From: an uncultured bacterium
GTDB lineage: Bacteria; Verrucomicrobiota; Kiritimatiellia; PWTM01
NCBI GenBank assembly: GCA_938010045.1
Contig: CALLFZ010000038.1
Span: forward strand, 27,800 to 91,799
Length of the DNA stretch: 64,000 nt
Direction of reading: 5' to 3'
The notes beneath the pieces are model-generated. The model was not told the origin of the DNA. It saw nothing but the letters and a program-made list of their open reading frames with translations, and ran no database searches. Made by a program: the position numbers and the translations under genes. Shown here one piece after another: positions 1 to 7,857 of the stretch. The number at the start of each line of letters is the position of its first letter. Within the stretch, counting starts at the first letter, position 1.

Positions 1-72
1 GAACAGGCGCGGATTGTCGAGTCGCTCTACGGGATCTTCGAGCGACCATCGGTTGGGAGGTCACTCCGATGA
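1..72 (+). CDS. C-terminal tail of an upstream protein, possibly a Gfo/Idh/MocA oxidoreductase (partial)
   Basis: The first frame is open from base 1 and ends at TGA 70-72. It encodes 23 residues beginning EQARIVESLYGIFE. Gfo/Idh/MocA proteins often end in a similar A-x-I-V-E-x-x-Y helix, so this may be the end of a paralogue of the next gene, but 23 residues are too few to be sure. The stop overlaps the next start as ATGA (69-72), which indicates translational coupling and one operon. Confidence 0.45.
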   Translation, partial: EQARIVESLYGIFERPSVGRSLR

Positions 73-1376
73 ACACTAGGCTGGTCCGGCGGGAGGCCCT
101 TCGGGCGCTGGTCGCGGGCGCCGCGCCGTTCATCGTGCCCGCGCGCGTTCTCGGACGTGGAGCACCGCCGCCCAGCGAGCGCCTCGGCGTGGCGGTGATC
201 GGCGCGGGCGAGCGTGGGCGCGGCCATCTCATCGAGCTGGCGGGATTCCCGGAGGTGCGGGTCGTTGCGATCTGCGATGCGGACCTCGCGCGGGCTCGGT
301 CCGCGCGCGACGCGGCCGCCGCTCAGGGCCGCATCCCCGCCGAGTGCGCCGTCGCGCAGGACTTCCGCGAGGTGCTTGCGCGGCCGGATCTGGATGCGAT
401 CACGATCGCCGCGCCGGAACACTGGCACGCAACGATGGCCATTGCCGCGATGAAGGCGGGCCGCGACGTGTACTGCGAGAAGGCGCTCTCGCGCACCGTC
501 GCGGAGGGGCGGGCGATCTGCGAGACCGTCCGCCGTACCGGCCGCGTGCTGCAGGCCGGCACGCAGCAGCGATCGGATCCGCGTTTTCGCTTCGCCTGCG
601 AACTGGCCCGGAACGGCCGCCTGGGCCGGGTTCACACCGTCACGGTCGCCGTGCCGGGCGGCCACCTTCGGCTGCGGGACGGCGTATCCGCGCTTGTTCT
701 CCCGGTCGCGCCACCGCCGCCGTCGCTCGACTACGACCTCTGGATCGGACCGGCCCCGATGAAACCGCACCGCGAGGGGCTCTGCAGCTATTACTGGTAC
801 TTCTTCTCCGACTACTGCGCGGGCTGGATGCAGAGCTGGGGCGTGCACCACCTCGACATCGCGCTGTGGGGATCCCCATCGCTCGGCGCCGGTCGAATCC
901 GCGTCGAGGGCGCCGCCATGTGGCTCGACGAAGGCGATCCCGACGTGCCGTTTGGATGGGACATCACCGTCACCGCCGCCGATGGTGTTCGACTGCGGTT
1001 CTACGACGACACACGTTCGCCCTACGGACACGGCGTGCGCTTCGAGGGCGACCGCGGCTGGGTGCACGTGGTCCGCGGCGGCATCCGCGCCGACCCGCCC
1101 TCGCTGCTGGAGGAAACTATCCGGCCACACGAGACGCGGCTGCGCGTGTCGACGCACCACATGGCCGACTTTCTCGAGTGCATTCGCACGCGCCGTGAGC
1201 CCGCCGCGCCCGCGGAAGTCTGTCACGCCGCCACGACATTGTCGCTGATCTGCGACATCGCGGCGCGCTGCGGCCGCCCGCTCGTTTGGGATTGGGCCGC
1301 GGAACGATTCGTGGATGATCCCTCGGCGGATCGCCACCTCGCCCGCGCAGCGCGCGCGCCGTGGACACTGGCGTGA
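69..1376 (+). CDS. Tat-exported Gfo/Idh/MocA family oxidoreductase
   Basis: 435 residues. The family binds NAD(P) and oxidises or reduces sugars and inositols. The N-terminus carries a twin-arginine-like signal (R-R-E-A-L-R before a hydrophobic stretch ending near residue 30), so the enzyme is probably folded in the cytoplasm and exported. A Rossmann motif follows (VAVIGAGERGRGH, about residues 42-54), then an acidic strand end (ICDAD) and the diagnostic C-E-K-A motif (residues about 138-141, in place of the usual EKP). The C-terminal half is the alpha/beta substrate domain. GGGAGG at 55-60 lies 8 nt before the ATG, supporting this start. It overlaps the upstream gene by ATGA and is followed closely by the HEAT-ThuA gene, a pairing typical of carbohydrate-degradation loci in this group. 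The substrate cannot be read from sequence. Confidence 0.86.
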   Translation: MNTRLVRREALRALVAGAAPFIVPARVLGRGAPPPSERLGVAVIGAGERGRGHLIELAGFPEVRVVAICDADLARARSARDAAAAQGRIPAECAVAQDFREVLARPDLDAITIAAPEHWHATMAIAAMKAGRDVYCEKALSRTVAEGRAICETVRRTGRVLQAGTQQRSDPRFRFACELARNGRLGRVHTVTVAVPGGHLRLRDGVSALVLPVAPPPPSLDYDLWIGPAPMKPHREGLCSYYWYFFSDYCAGWMQSWGVHHLDIALWGSPSLGAGRIRVEGAAMWLDEGDPDVPFGWDITVTAADGVRLRFYDDTRSPYGHGVRFEGDRGWVHVVRGGIRADPPSLLEETIRPHETRLRVSTHHMADFLECIRTRREPAAPAEVCHAATTLSLICDIAARCGRPLVWDWAAERFVDDPSADRHLARAARAPWTLA

Positions 1377-1390
1377 GGCAGGAACGAGCG

Positions 1391-4300
1391 GTGAACCATT
1401 TCGGCTGTTGGGTCCGCTGCAGTGTCGCTACGGCGGTGGCGCTGGTGGCCGCAACCTCGGCCGCCGCCCCGCAGCCGCCCGAACCCTCGCCGCAGGACAT
1501 CCAGGCGGCGATCGAACAGGTGCGTACCAGCACGAACTTTGCGCCGCGCGCGGCCTTCCGGCTGCTCGAGCTCTGGACGCCGCGCTGGCCGGTGGGCTCG
1601 CCCCGCGCCCGCGAGCTGGCCACACAGCTGCTCGAGGCGATCCGCGCACCGGACTCGACGGCGCTGGGCCGCACAACGCTCGCCCAGCATCTCGCGCTGG
1701 TCGCCGAAGACCCGGAGCGCACCCTCCTGAGTGATCGATTGACGGATCCCACGCTGGCGGAGCCCGCTCGCATCGCGCTCGGCGGCGACTGGCCCTCGGC
1801 CAACCCACGGCCTCCGGCCGCGCTCGAAGCGGACCTCGCCGCGTCCCATCCGGCCACACGGCTCGCCGCGCTCGCGGAACTCGTGAGCGTGCATCCGACT
1901 CGCGCCGTGGCAGCGTGTGAGGCCGCTCTGCACGATCCCGATGATACGGTCGCGGTCTCGGCGATCCGATGGCTGGCGCGTCTCGACGGCGCGCGGCTGG
2001 TCGCACGTCTCGACGATCTGCCGCCCGCCCGCCTGGCGACCGCCCTGGGCGCATTCGCGGACGTTCGGGCGCACGTCGGCCGCACCGCCGCGCTCGCGCG
2101 CGTCGAGGCTGCCGATCCTGGCGTGCGCGCGGCCGCCATCGCGGCCCTCGGGCCGCTCGGAACGGCGGAGGAGGTCCCGCTCCTCGCGCGACTCGGCGCA
2201 GCGGAGGCGCTGGCCGCGATCCCCGACCCGGCCGCCGACGCCGCGATCGCCGACTGTCGAACCTGGGGCTCCACGTCCCAGCGGGTCGCGTGCATTTCGG
2301 CGCTCGCGACTCGCGGGGCTCCCAACCTGTCCGCGCTGCTGCTGCCGCTCGCCGGCGACGCGGACCCGGTCGTGCGCGCCACCGTGCTCAAGGCGCTCGC
2401 TCAGCGCGGGGAGCGCGCCGTTCTGGACGCCCTGATGGACCGCCTTCGTGATGATCCTTCCCCGGAGCTGGAGAATGCACTGAAACAACTCGTTCAGCGG
2501 TTCGGCGATCTCGAGGTGATACCGCGGCTCGGCCGCCTGTTGGACGACGCCGCCGCCCCGCTGGCCGCCCGAGCGGCGGCGTTGCGCGTACTGCCCGCCC
2601 TTGGACACGATAGCGCGCTTGGCTGGATCGAACGTTACTCCCGCGCTGGCCCGACTGATCTACGGGATGTCGCCATCCGCTCGCTCGCCCAATCGCGGAC
2701 GCCAGCCGCCGTGCCGGCGTTACTGCGCGTGCGTGGGGCGGACGACACCTCCCCGGTTCACCGTCACCTCGCGAACGAAGCGCTGGCACGTTGGGCGCCA
2801 CGCCTGGTTCACCTCACCAACGTCCTGTCCTACCTCGACTGCGGCGCCGTTCCCCGGGCCGATGGGCTGCACGGGGTCTCCATCTCCGTGCGGCGAGGCG
2901 AACCGTGGCGCTGGGCCGACACGCCGCCCGGCACGGTGGTGTTCGATCCCCGCGAGGTCCTCATCGACCTGGACGGACTCTCGCCGACCGGCCACTACGA
3001 GGTCGGTCTCTCATGGTGGGACTACGACGCGGGCGGCCGCGAACAATCCATCTTCGTGAACGGCGAGCCCGCCCTTCCGCGCACCCCCCTGCCTCGCTGG
3101 CGCGGAGCCGAACAGCCTGCCGCGGTTATCCGAATTCCCATTCCCGAGGCGGCGCTGCGCCGCGGCGGTCCGGTGACCCTGGCCATCCGGCGCGACGCGG
3201 GCCCCAACGTGGTCGTCGGAGAGGTGTGGGTGTGCGCGCTGACCCACACCGTTTCGCCATCCCGCGACACCACCCTGATCGAGGTGCGAGCCAATACCGG
3301 CGCGACCTGCCGCGTCCTGATCGTGACCGGCGAGGACATCCCCGCTCATGCCTGGCGTGAGACGACGCCGCGGCTCGTGGCGGCCCTTGCGGCCGATCCG
3401 CGGCTCGAGGTGAGCGTCGCTGAAACGCCCACCGTGCTCGCAACGCCCAAGATCGAATCGTTTCAAGCGATCGTGCTGCATGCACAGAACGACCGCTCCG
3501 CGCCGTCGGCCGCCGCGCTGAACAACCTGCGGCGCGCGGTGTCGAACGGGTGCGGCCTCGTCGTCGCCCACTTCGCGAGCGGCGCCTTGTTCGACCGCGC
3601 GTCCAACGCCGTGTGGCCGGCCTACACGGAGCTGGTCGGACGCACATGGAACCCCCGTCTCCGCGCCCACGATCCGCGCGGCCCGTTCACCGTCCGAATC
3701 CGCGAGCCGGCCCATCCCGTCACGCTCGGCTTGAGCGACTTTACGACCGACGACGAGCTGTACACCTGCCTCGACGGCGACGCACCGATCCTCGTGCTGG
3801 CCGATGCGGTCTCGAAGGTGGATGGCCGCCCTTATCCACTAGTGTTTACGCGCGAGTTCGGTCGCGGCCGCGTATTCCACTGCGCTCTCGGCCACGACGC
3901 GCGGGCGCTGGCGACGCCCGCCGTCGAAGCGCTCTATCGTCGCGGCACTGTCTGGGCCGCGCGCCGACCGCCCGCGGAATTCCAAGCCGATGGCCACGCC
4001 TTCTCGTTTGACACGGGCGAACTGCGCGGCCGGCTCCACAACGGTGGCCGCCCGACCGGTCTCGCACCATTGCTCGATGCACGCACCGGCCGTGACCTCG
4101 CGCAGCGTCACGGAGTGCTCTCGATCTACCGGCTACTGGAGCCTCATCGCCGTCACCCCGATGGCTGGAGCCGCGCCGACACCACTCGGCGTCTCCGGCC
4201 GGACGGCTCGGTGGAAACCATTTGGCCGGCCACGGAAACCACGCCGTTCGAACTGCGCGCCATCTGGCGTTGGGCGTCGGCCAACGCTGTGGACATCTCG

Positions 4301-4807
4301 ATCCACGTGGAAGCGCGCGCGCCACTGCGCGCGTTTGAGGTGTTCTGTGCCTCGTATTTTGCGGGTTTCGAACGAGCGTTCGCGTGCGTCCGCGCGCCCG
4401 AGGGGCCCGCCTGGCGGCCCGCCGATCCAGCCGAGGGCGTTTGGCAGGCCTTCCCGCGCGACGAGGCCGCCGCCACATGGCTGCGCGACGGCCGCTGGCA
4501 AATTCCCCCGCACCCAGTTGAGTGGGCGATCCAACCGGCCTTCGCGCTACCCGCCGGCCTGCGGCTCGATTCAGCCTCGGGTCGGGCGGCCTTCATCATC
4601 GGCCGCGCGTCGGACTGCTTTGCGGTGCTGATGCCCCAGGACGAGGAGCCGCATCGCTCGCTGTACCTCTCGCTGTTCGGCCGCGACCTTGCCCCCGGCG
4701 AACGCGCGAGCTCCGCGATTCGACTGCTGATCGCCTCCGATATCCCCGCCCCGCCGCCGGTTTCGTGGTTGGAGCCTCTCGGACCGGCCCCGGCCGTGGG
4801 GGACTAG
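1391..4807 (+). CDS. Secreted HEAT-repeat / ThuA-like multidomain protein
   Basis: 1138 residues from GTG 1391. An in-frame GTG lies at 1361, but 1391 is preferred because it gives a clean signal peptide (MNHFGCWVRC start, Ala-rich core, A-A-A cleavage site) and avoids overlap with the upstream stop at 1376. Residues about 135-475 are Ala/Leu-rich two-helix units of the HEAT type. Residues about 490-620 form a beta-rich stretch, possibly carbohydrate-binding. Residues about 640-858 match a ThuA/trehalose-utilisation fold (V-L-I-V-T-G-E-D opening, V-V-A-H-F-A-S-G loop, F-H-C-A-L-G-H end), a glutamine-amidotransferase-like domain. The last ~280 residues form a beta-rich domain I do not recognise. 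It probably works with the upstream oxidoreductase on exported sugars or glycans; this is inferred from context only. Confidence 0.8.
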   Translation: MNHFGCWVRCSVATAVALVAATSAAAPQPPEPSPQDIQAAIEQVRTSTNFAPRAAFRLLELWTPRWPVGSPRARELATQLLEAIRAPDSTALGRTTLAQHLALVAEDPERTLLSDRLTDPTLAEPARIALGGDWPSANPRPPAALEADLAASHPATRLAALAELVSVHPTRAVAACEAALHDPDDTVAVSAIRWLARLDGARLVARLDDLPPARLATALGAFADVRAHVGRTAALARVEAADPGVRAAAIAALGPLGTAEEVPLLARLGAAEALAAIPDPAADAAIADCRTWGSTSQRVACISALATRGAPNLSALLLPLAGDADPVVRATVLKALAQRGERAVLDALMDRLRDDPSPELENALKQLVQRFGDLEVIPRLGRLLDDAAAPLAARAAALRVLPALGHDSALGWIERYSRAGPTDLRDVAIRSLAQSRTPAAVPALLRVRGADDTSPVHRHLANEALARWAPRLVHLTNVLSYLDCGAVPRADGLHGVSISVRRGEPWRWADTPPGTVVFDPREVLIDLDGLSPTGHYEVGLSWWDYDAGGREQSIFVNGEPALPRTPLPRWRGAEQPAAVIRIPIPEAALRRGGPVTLAIRRDAGPNVVVGEVWVCALTHTVSPSRDTTLIEVRANTGATCRVLIVTGEDIPAHAWRETTPRLVAALAADPRLEVSVAETPTVLATPKIESFQAIVLHAQNDRSAPSAAALNNLRRAVSNGCGLVVAHFASGALFDRASNAVWPAYTELVGRTWNPRLRAHDPRGPFTVRIREPAHPVTLGLSDFTTDDELYTCLDGDAPILVLADAVSKVDGRPYPLVFTREFGRGRVFHCALGHDARALATPAVEALYRRGTVWAARRPPAEFQADGHAFSFDTGELRGRLHNGGRPTGLAPLLDARTGRDLAQRHGVLSIYRLLEPHRRHPDGWSRADTTRRLRPDGSVETIWPATETTPFELRAIWRWASANAVDISIHVEARAPLRAFEVFCASYFAGFERAFACVRAPEGPAWRPADPAEGVWQAFPRDEAAATWLRDGRWQIPPHPVEWAIQPAFALPAGLRLDSASGRAAFIIGRASDCFAVLMPQDEEPHRSLYLSLFGRDLAPGERASSAIRLLIASDIPAPPPVSWLEPLGPAPAVGD

Positions 4808-5532
4808 CACACTCCGATCCTCCACTCGCACACTCCGAACGCTGAGCCGCCGCGATGTGGCCGCGGCGGCCTTTGCGACGGCGCCGGCCTCCGCCCGTTC
4901 AACGCCGACAGTGCCGATCGGCGGCGACGGGCGCGGCGTCTAGATGGCAGAGCGCTTGTGCACGCACGGGGGGTCTTGTGATCCGTGCGGCCGCGGACCA
5001 CTTCGAGCAGATCGCGTGCGGCGAGCGCAAGACCTAGCGTCGAACCGGCTCCAGATTCCAGCGGCCACGCTGACCATCGTCGCCAGTTCGAACGCGATGT
5101 CGAGACCATGGGCCTCGAGGACGTGACGCTCTTCCATCCCGAGCCCAAGCTGGCCGCCGCGACACGGATCGGACGCGCGCGAGTCCGCGACACCTCGGAG
5201 ATCATGCTCCGCGGCGGGCCGTTCGTACGCCGCGTGTGGCCAGCATCGTACAACGCGACAGATCTCTGCCTCGCGTGTTTACCGAGGATGGCATGTTCCG
5301 CCCGGCTGGCTCTCTGGGCATCGTGCGCCCGGGTTTGAACAACCCGAGGACGCCGGAGACTCCCGGTTCGCACAGGTCGAGAGTCCGCGTACACAACGGA
5401 AGGCGCCCAGTCTTCGATCTGCCGTAGGAGCCGTTGCGGGCCGCTCAAGAGCAGAACGGGAATTCGGGCCCCATCGGATCCATGCGCGATCGCGGCGCGA
5501 AGGTGCCCGTACTTGCGGCACGGGCAAATGTG
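4808..5532. other. Intergenic stretch with no supported gene
   Basis: About 725 bases between the HEAT-ThuA gene and the promoter of the membrane exporter. Several frames are open because of high G+C, including a long reverse frame that runs into the next gene, but none shows a recognisable domain, ribosome site or sensible composition. The forward stretch around 5090-5220 reads almost like protein (L-E-D-V-T-L-F-H-P-E-P) and could be a relic. I can name nothing in it. Confidence 0.35.
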
Positions 5533-5561
5533 TTGCATTCGGACGACCGCAACGCGATAAG
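5533..5561 (+). promoter_or_regulatory. Candidate sigma70-like promoter of the small exporter gene
   Basis: TTGCAT (5533-5538), a 17-bp spacer and GATAAG (5556-5561). The start codon follows 8 nt after the -10 box and no Shine-Dalgarno sequence lies between, so the transcript would be almost leaderless. Confidence 0.45.
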
Positions 5562-5569
5562 ACCCCGCC

Positions 5570-6250
5570 ATGAACCTTCGGACATGGGTGGGGGGGCTGG
5601 CGATCGGCGTGTGCGTCGCGGCGGGCGCGGCTCCAGCCGCCGGAGCACAAAGCCGCGGCGAGCGCGTCGCGCAGGCGCTGAGCGAGCGCGGAGCGCCGGC
5701 CGATCTGGCCGTTGCGGCGATCGCGGCGTTGCCGGTGGTCGAGCTGCGCGGGGCGGTGCCGATCGGCATCCATCACTTTGGCATGAGCTGGTGGCGGGCA
5801 CTGGCGGTCTCGGTGCTGGGAAATCTTGCACCGATTCCGTTCATCCTGCTTCTGCTGAATCCCGTCACGCGCTGGGCGCGCCGTAGCCGGCTGGGCGAGC
5901 GGCTGGTCGAGCGACTACTCGCACGAGTCCGGCGGAAGGCCTCGGACATCCCCCGCTACGAGTGGTGGGGGCTGGCGCTGTTCGTGGCGGTGCCACTGCC
6001 GGCGACGGGCGCTTGGACCGGGGCCATGGCGGCCGCGCTTTGCGGCATGCCGCCGCTCCGCTCGCTCGGGGCGATCACGGTCGGCGTGCTCATCGCCGGC
6101 GGAATCGTGACGATCCTGTCGTTATTGGGATGGATCGGAGCCGGCATTGCCGTGGCGGCGCTGCTCGGCGCCACGGTGGCGGGTCTGCGCTCCGGCGCGC
6201 GTCCCGCGGGGTCGGAGCCGGCTGGCACGGAGGATCCGCCGGCCACATGA
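5570..6250 (+). CDS. Small multi-drug export protein family membrane protein
   Basis: 226 residues. It has an N-terminal signal-like hydrophobic segment and then about five membrane helices. The family signature (Sm_multidrug_ex, PF06695) is clear: A-L-P-V-V-E-L-R-G-A-V-P-I-G near residue 55, N-P-V-T-R near 103, and R-Y-E-W-W-G-L-A-L-F-V-A-V-P-L-P-A-T-G-A-W-T-G near 128-150. The name comes from one weakly supported transport report, and the physiological substrate is unknown. The stop overlaps the trmFO start as ATGA (6247-6250), so the two are coupled. Confidence 0.8.
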   Translation: MNLRTWVGGLAIGVCVAAGAAPAAGAQSRGERVAQALSERGAPADLAVAAIAALPVVELRGAVPIGIHHFGMSWWRALAVSVLGNLAPIPFILLLLNPVTRWARRSRLGERLVERLLARVRRKASDIPRYEWWGLALFVAVPLPATGAWTGAMAAALCGMPPLRSLGAITVGVLIAGGIVTILSLLGWIGAGIAVAALLGATVAGLRSGARPAGSEPAGTEDPPAT

Positions 6251-7596
6251 GCGGTGCGAGCCCGATTACGGTCGTCGGCGGCGGGCTGGCCGGCTGCGAA
6301 GCGGCCTGGCAGCTGGCGCGTCGGGGCATCCGGGTGCGGCTCTTCGAAATGCGACCTGGCCGAATGACCGGCGCGCACCGCACCGACCGGCTCGCGGAGC
6401 TCGTCTGCTCCAACTCGCTCGGCTCCAAATTGCCCGACCGCGCGTCCGGCATTCTCCTCGCCGAGCTTCACCGGTGCGCCTCGCTGCTCGCGCACTGCGC
6501 GGAGGAGACCGCGATTCCGGCGGGCAGCGCACTGGCGGTGGACCGCGAGCGCTTTGCGTCGGCGGTGACCGCGGCGATCGAACGCGAACCGCTCATTGAG
6601 CTGGTGCGGGAAGAGGTCACCGAGGCGCCGCCCAGGCCAGCGATCATCGCGAGCGGCCCGCTCACCTCGCCGGCGCTGGCCGCGTCGCTGGCGGAGCTGA
6701 CCGGGGCCGCCCATCTCTATTTCTACGACGCGATCGCTCCGGTCGTGGAGGGCGAGACGGTGGATCGTTCGATCGCGTTCGCGGCCTCGCGCTACGGCCG
6801 CGACGCGGGCGGCGAAGGGGATTATCTGAACTGCCCGTTCACGAACGAGGAGTACGACCGGTTCATCGAGGCCCTTCGGACAGCCGAGCGAATCCCACTT
6901 CGCGACTTCGAGCAGGCGATTGACCAGGGAGTCTGCGCGGGCGAGGGGCCCATGTTCGAGGGGTGTCTGCCGATCGAGGTGCTGGCGCGCCGTAGTCGCG
7001 AGGCGCCGGCGTTCGGACCGCTGCGGCCGGTGGGCTTGAGAGATCCCCGCACCGGCCGGCGGCCGCATGCGGTGCTACAGCTGCGACGGGAGGACGCGGC
7101 GGGCGAACGGTGGAATCTCGTCGGATGCCAGACCAATCTGCGCGAATCCGAGCAGGAGCGCGTGTTTCGCCTTGTGCCCGGTCTCGCCCACGCGCGCTTC
7201 GTGCGGTACGGGCACATGCACCGAAACACGTACATGTGCGCGCCACGGCTGCTGGACCGTTCGCTGCAGCTGCGCGCCGCGCCCGGCGTATGGATAGCGG
7301 GCCAGTTGTGCGGCGTCGAGGGGTATCTCGGCAACATCGCGACCGGCTTGGTGACCGCAATCGCCGCCGCATCCGCGCTCGCCGGCCGCGAGCCGCCGGT
7401 GTGGCCGGAGGACACCATGATCGGCAGTCTTGTGCGGGTGCTCGTGTCGGCAAGGCCTGAAACCTTTCAACCGGTCAAAGCCAATCTGGGTCTACTCCCA
7501 CCACTCGAGACGCGCATCGGCCGTACCGATCGCGGCCGCCTCCTGGCCGCCCGCGCACTGTCGGCGCTGGAGACGTTTCTGCCGCACATTCGGTGA
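6247..7596 (+). CDS. trmFO: TrmFO, folate-dependent tRNA uracil-54 C5-methyltransferase
   Basis: 449 residues, the usual family length. TrmFO methylates U54 in the T-loop of tRNA using methylenetetrahydrofolate and FAD. The start overlaps the previous stop (ATGA). The FAD-binding GxGxxG is V-V-G-G-G-L-A-G-C-E at the N-terminus, followed by the TrmFO/GidA-type R-x-x-R-M-T-G-A-H-x-T and the C-S-N-S-L-G-S motif. Further on come Y-D-A-I-A-P-V, Y-L-N-C-P-F and N-L-V-G-C-Q-T-N-L. The C-terminal motif G-V-E-G-Y-L-G-N-I-A-T-G closes the FAD site. The G-Q-L-C-G-V variant replaces the common G-Q-I-T-G-V. Confidence 0.94.
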   Translation: MSGASPITVVGGGLAGCEAAWQLARRGIRVRLFEMRPGRMTGAHRTDRLAELVCSNSLGSKLPDRASGILLAELHRCASLLAHCAEETAIPAGSALAVDRERFASAVTAAIEREPLIELVREEVTEAPPRPAIIASGPLTSPALAASLAELTGAAHLYFYDAIAPVVEGETVDRSIAFAASRYGRDAGGEGDYLNCPFTNEEYDRFIEALRTAERIPLRDFEQAIDQGVCAGEGPMFEGCLPIEVLARRSREAPAFGPLRPVGLRDPRTGRRPHAVLQLRREDAAGERWNLVGCQTNLRESEQERVFRLVPGLAHARFVRYGHMHRNTYMCAPRLLDRSLQLRAAPGVWIAGQLCGVEGYLGNIATGLVTAIAAASALAGREPPVWPEDTMIGSLVRVLVSARPETFQPVKANLGLLPPLETRIGRTDRGRLLAARALSALETFLPHIR

Positions 7597-7822
7597 GCCA
7601 GGCGGAACCGCATGGCAAAGAGATGACTCCGCAACCGCGTTCGGCTTCGTCCCGGCCGACCCCAAGAATGTTGCGGGCACCCGCATCGCCGGTCTGTCGA
7701 CACACCGCTCCGAACACGGACAACCGCGACACGGCATGTGGGCGGCGAGAACACACGGCGGTCTACGACCTCGTGCGGAGCGTGTCTGGCCAGTGGCTCC
7801 TGCCCGGATCTCATCGGCGGGC

Positions 7823-7850
7823 TTGCGGGGTGCGGCGACGCCGCTATGCT
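7823..7850 (+). promoter_or_regulatory. Candidate promoter giving a leaderless transcript of the phosphatase-Sua5 fusion
   Basis: TTGCGG (7823-7828), a 16-bp spacer and TATGCT (7845-7850). Seven nt separate the -10 box from ATG 7858, so transcription should start at or next to the start codon. The TATGCT box itself contains an in-frame ATG (7846), which an automatic caller might pick. Confidence 0.55.
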
Positions 7851-7857
7851 GCCACGG

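Noticed and set aside
27..1337. Reverse 436-codon frame opposite the Gfo/Idh/MocA gene
   Set aside because: Antisense shadow: Arg/Gly/His-rich and no domain, while the plus strand shows a full oxidoreductase with a ribosome site.
4804..5769. A 321-codon reverse frame between the HEAT-ThuA gene and the exporter gene
   Set aside because: It overlaps the signal peptide of the exporter gene, starts without a ribosome site and is Arg/Ser-rich with no recognisable family.
7738..7857. Longer N-terminus of the phosphatase-Sua5 fusion from ATG 7738
   Set aside because: The added 40 residues carry no motif and overlap the predicted promoter; the HAD motif sits at the normal distance from 7858.
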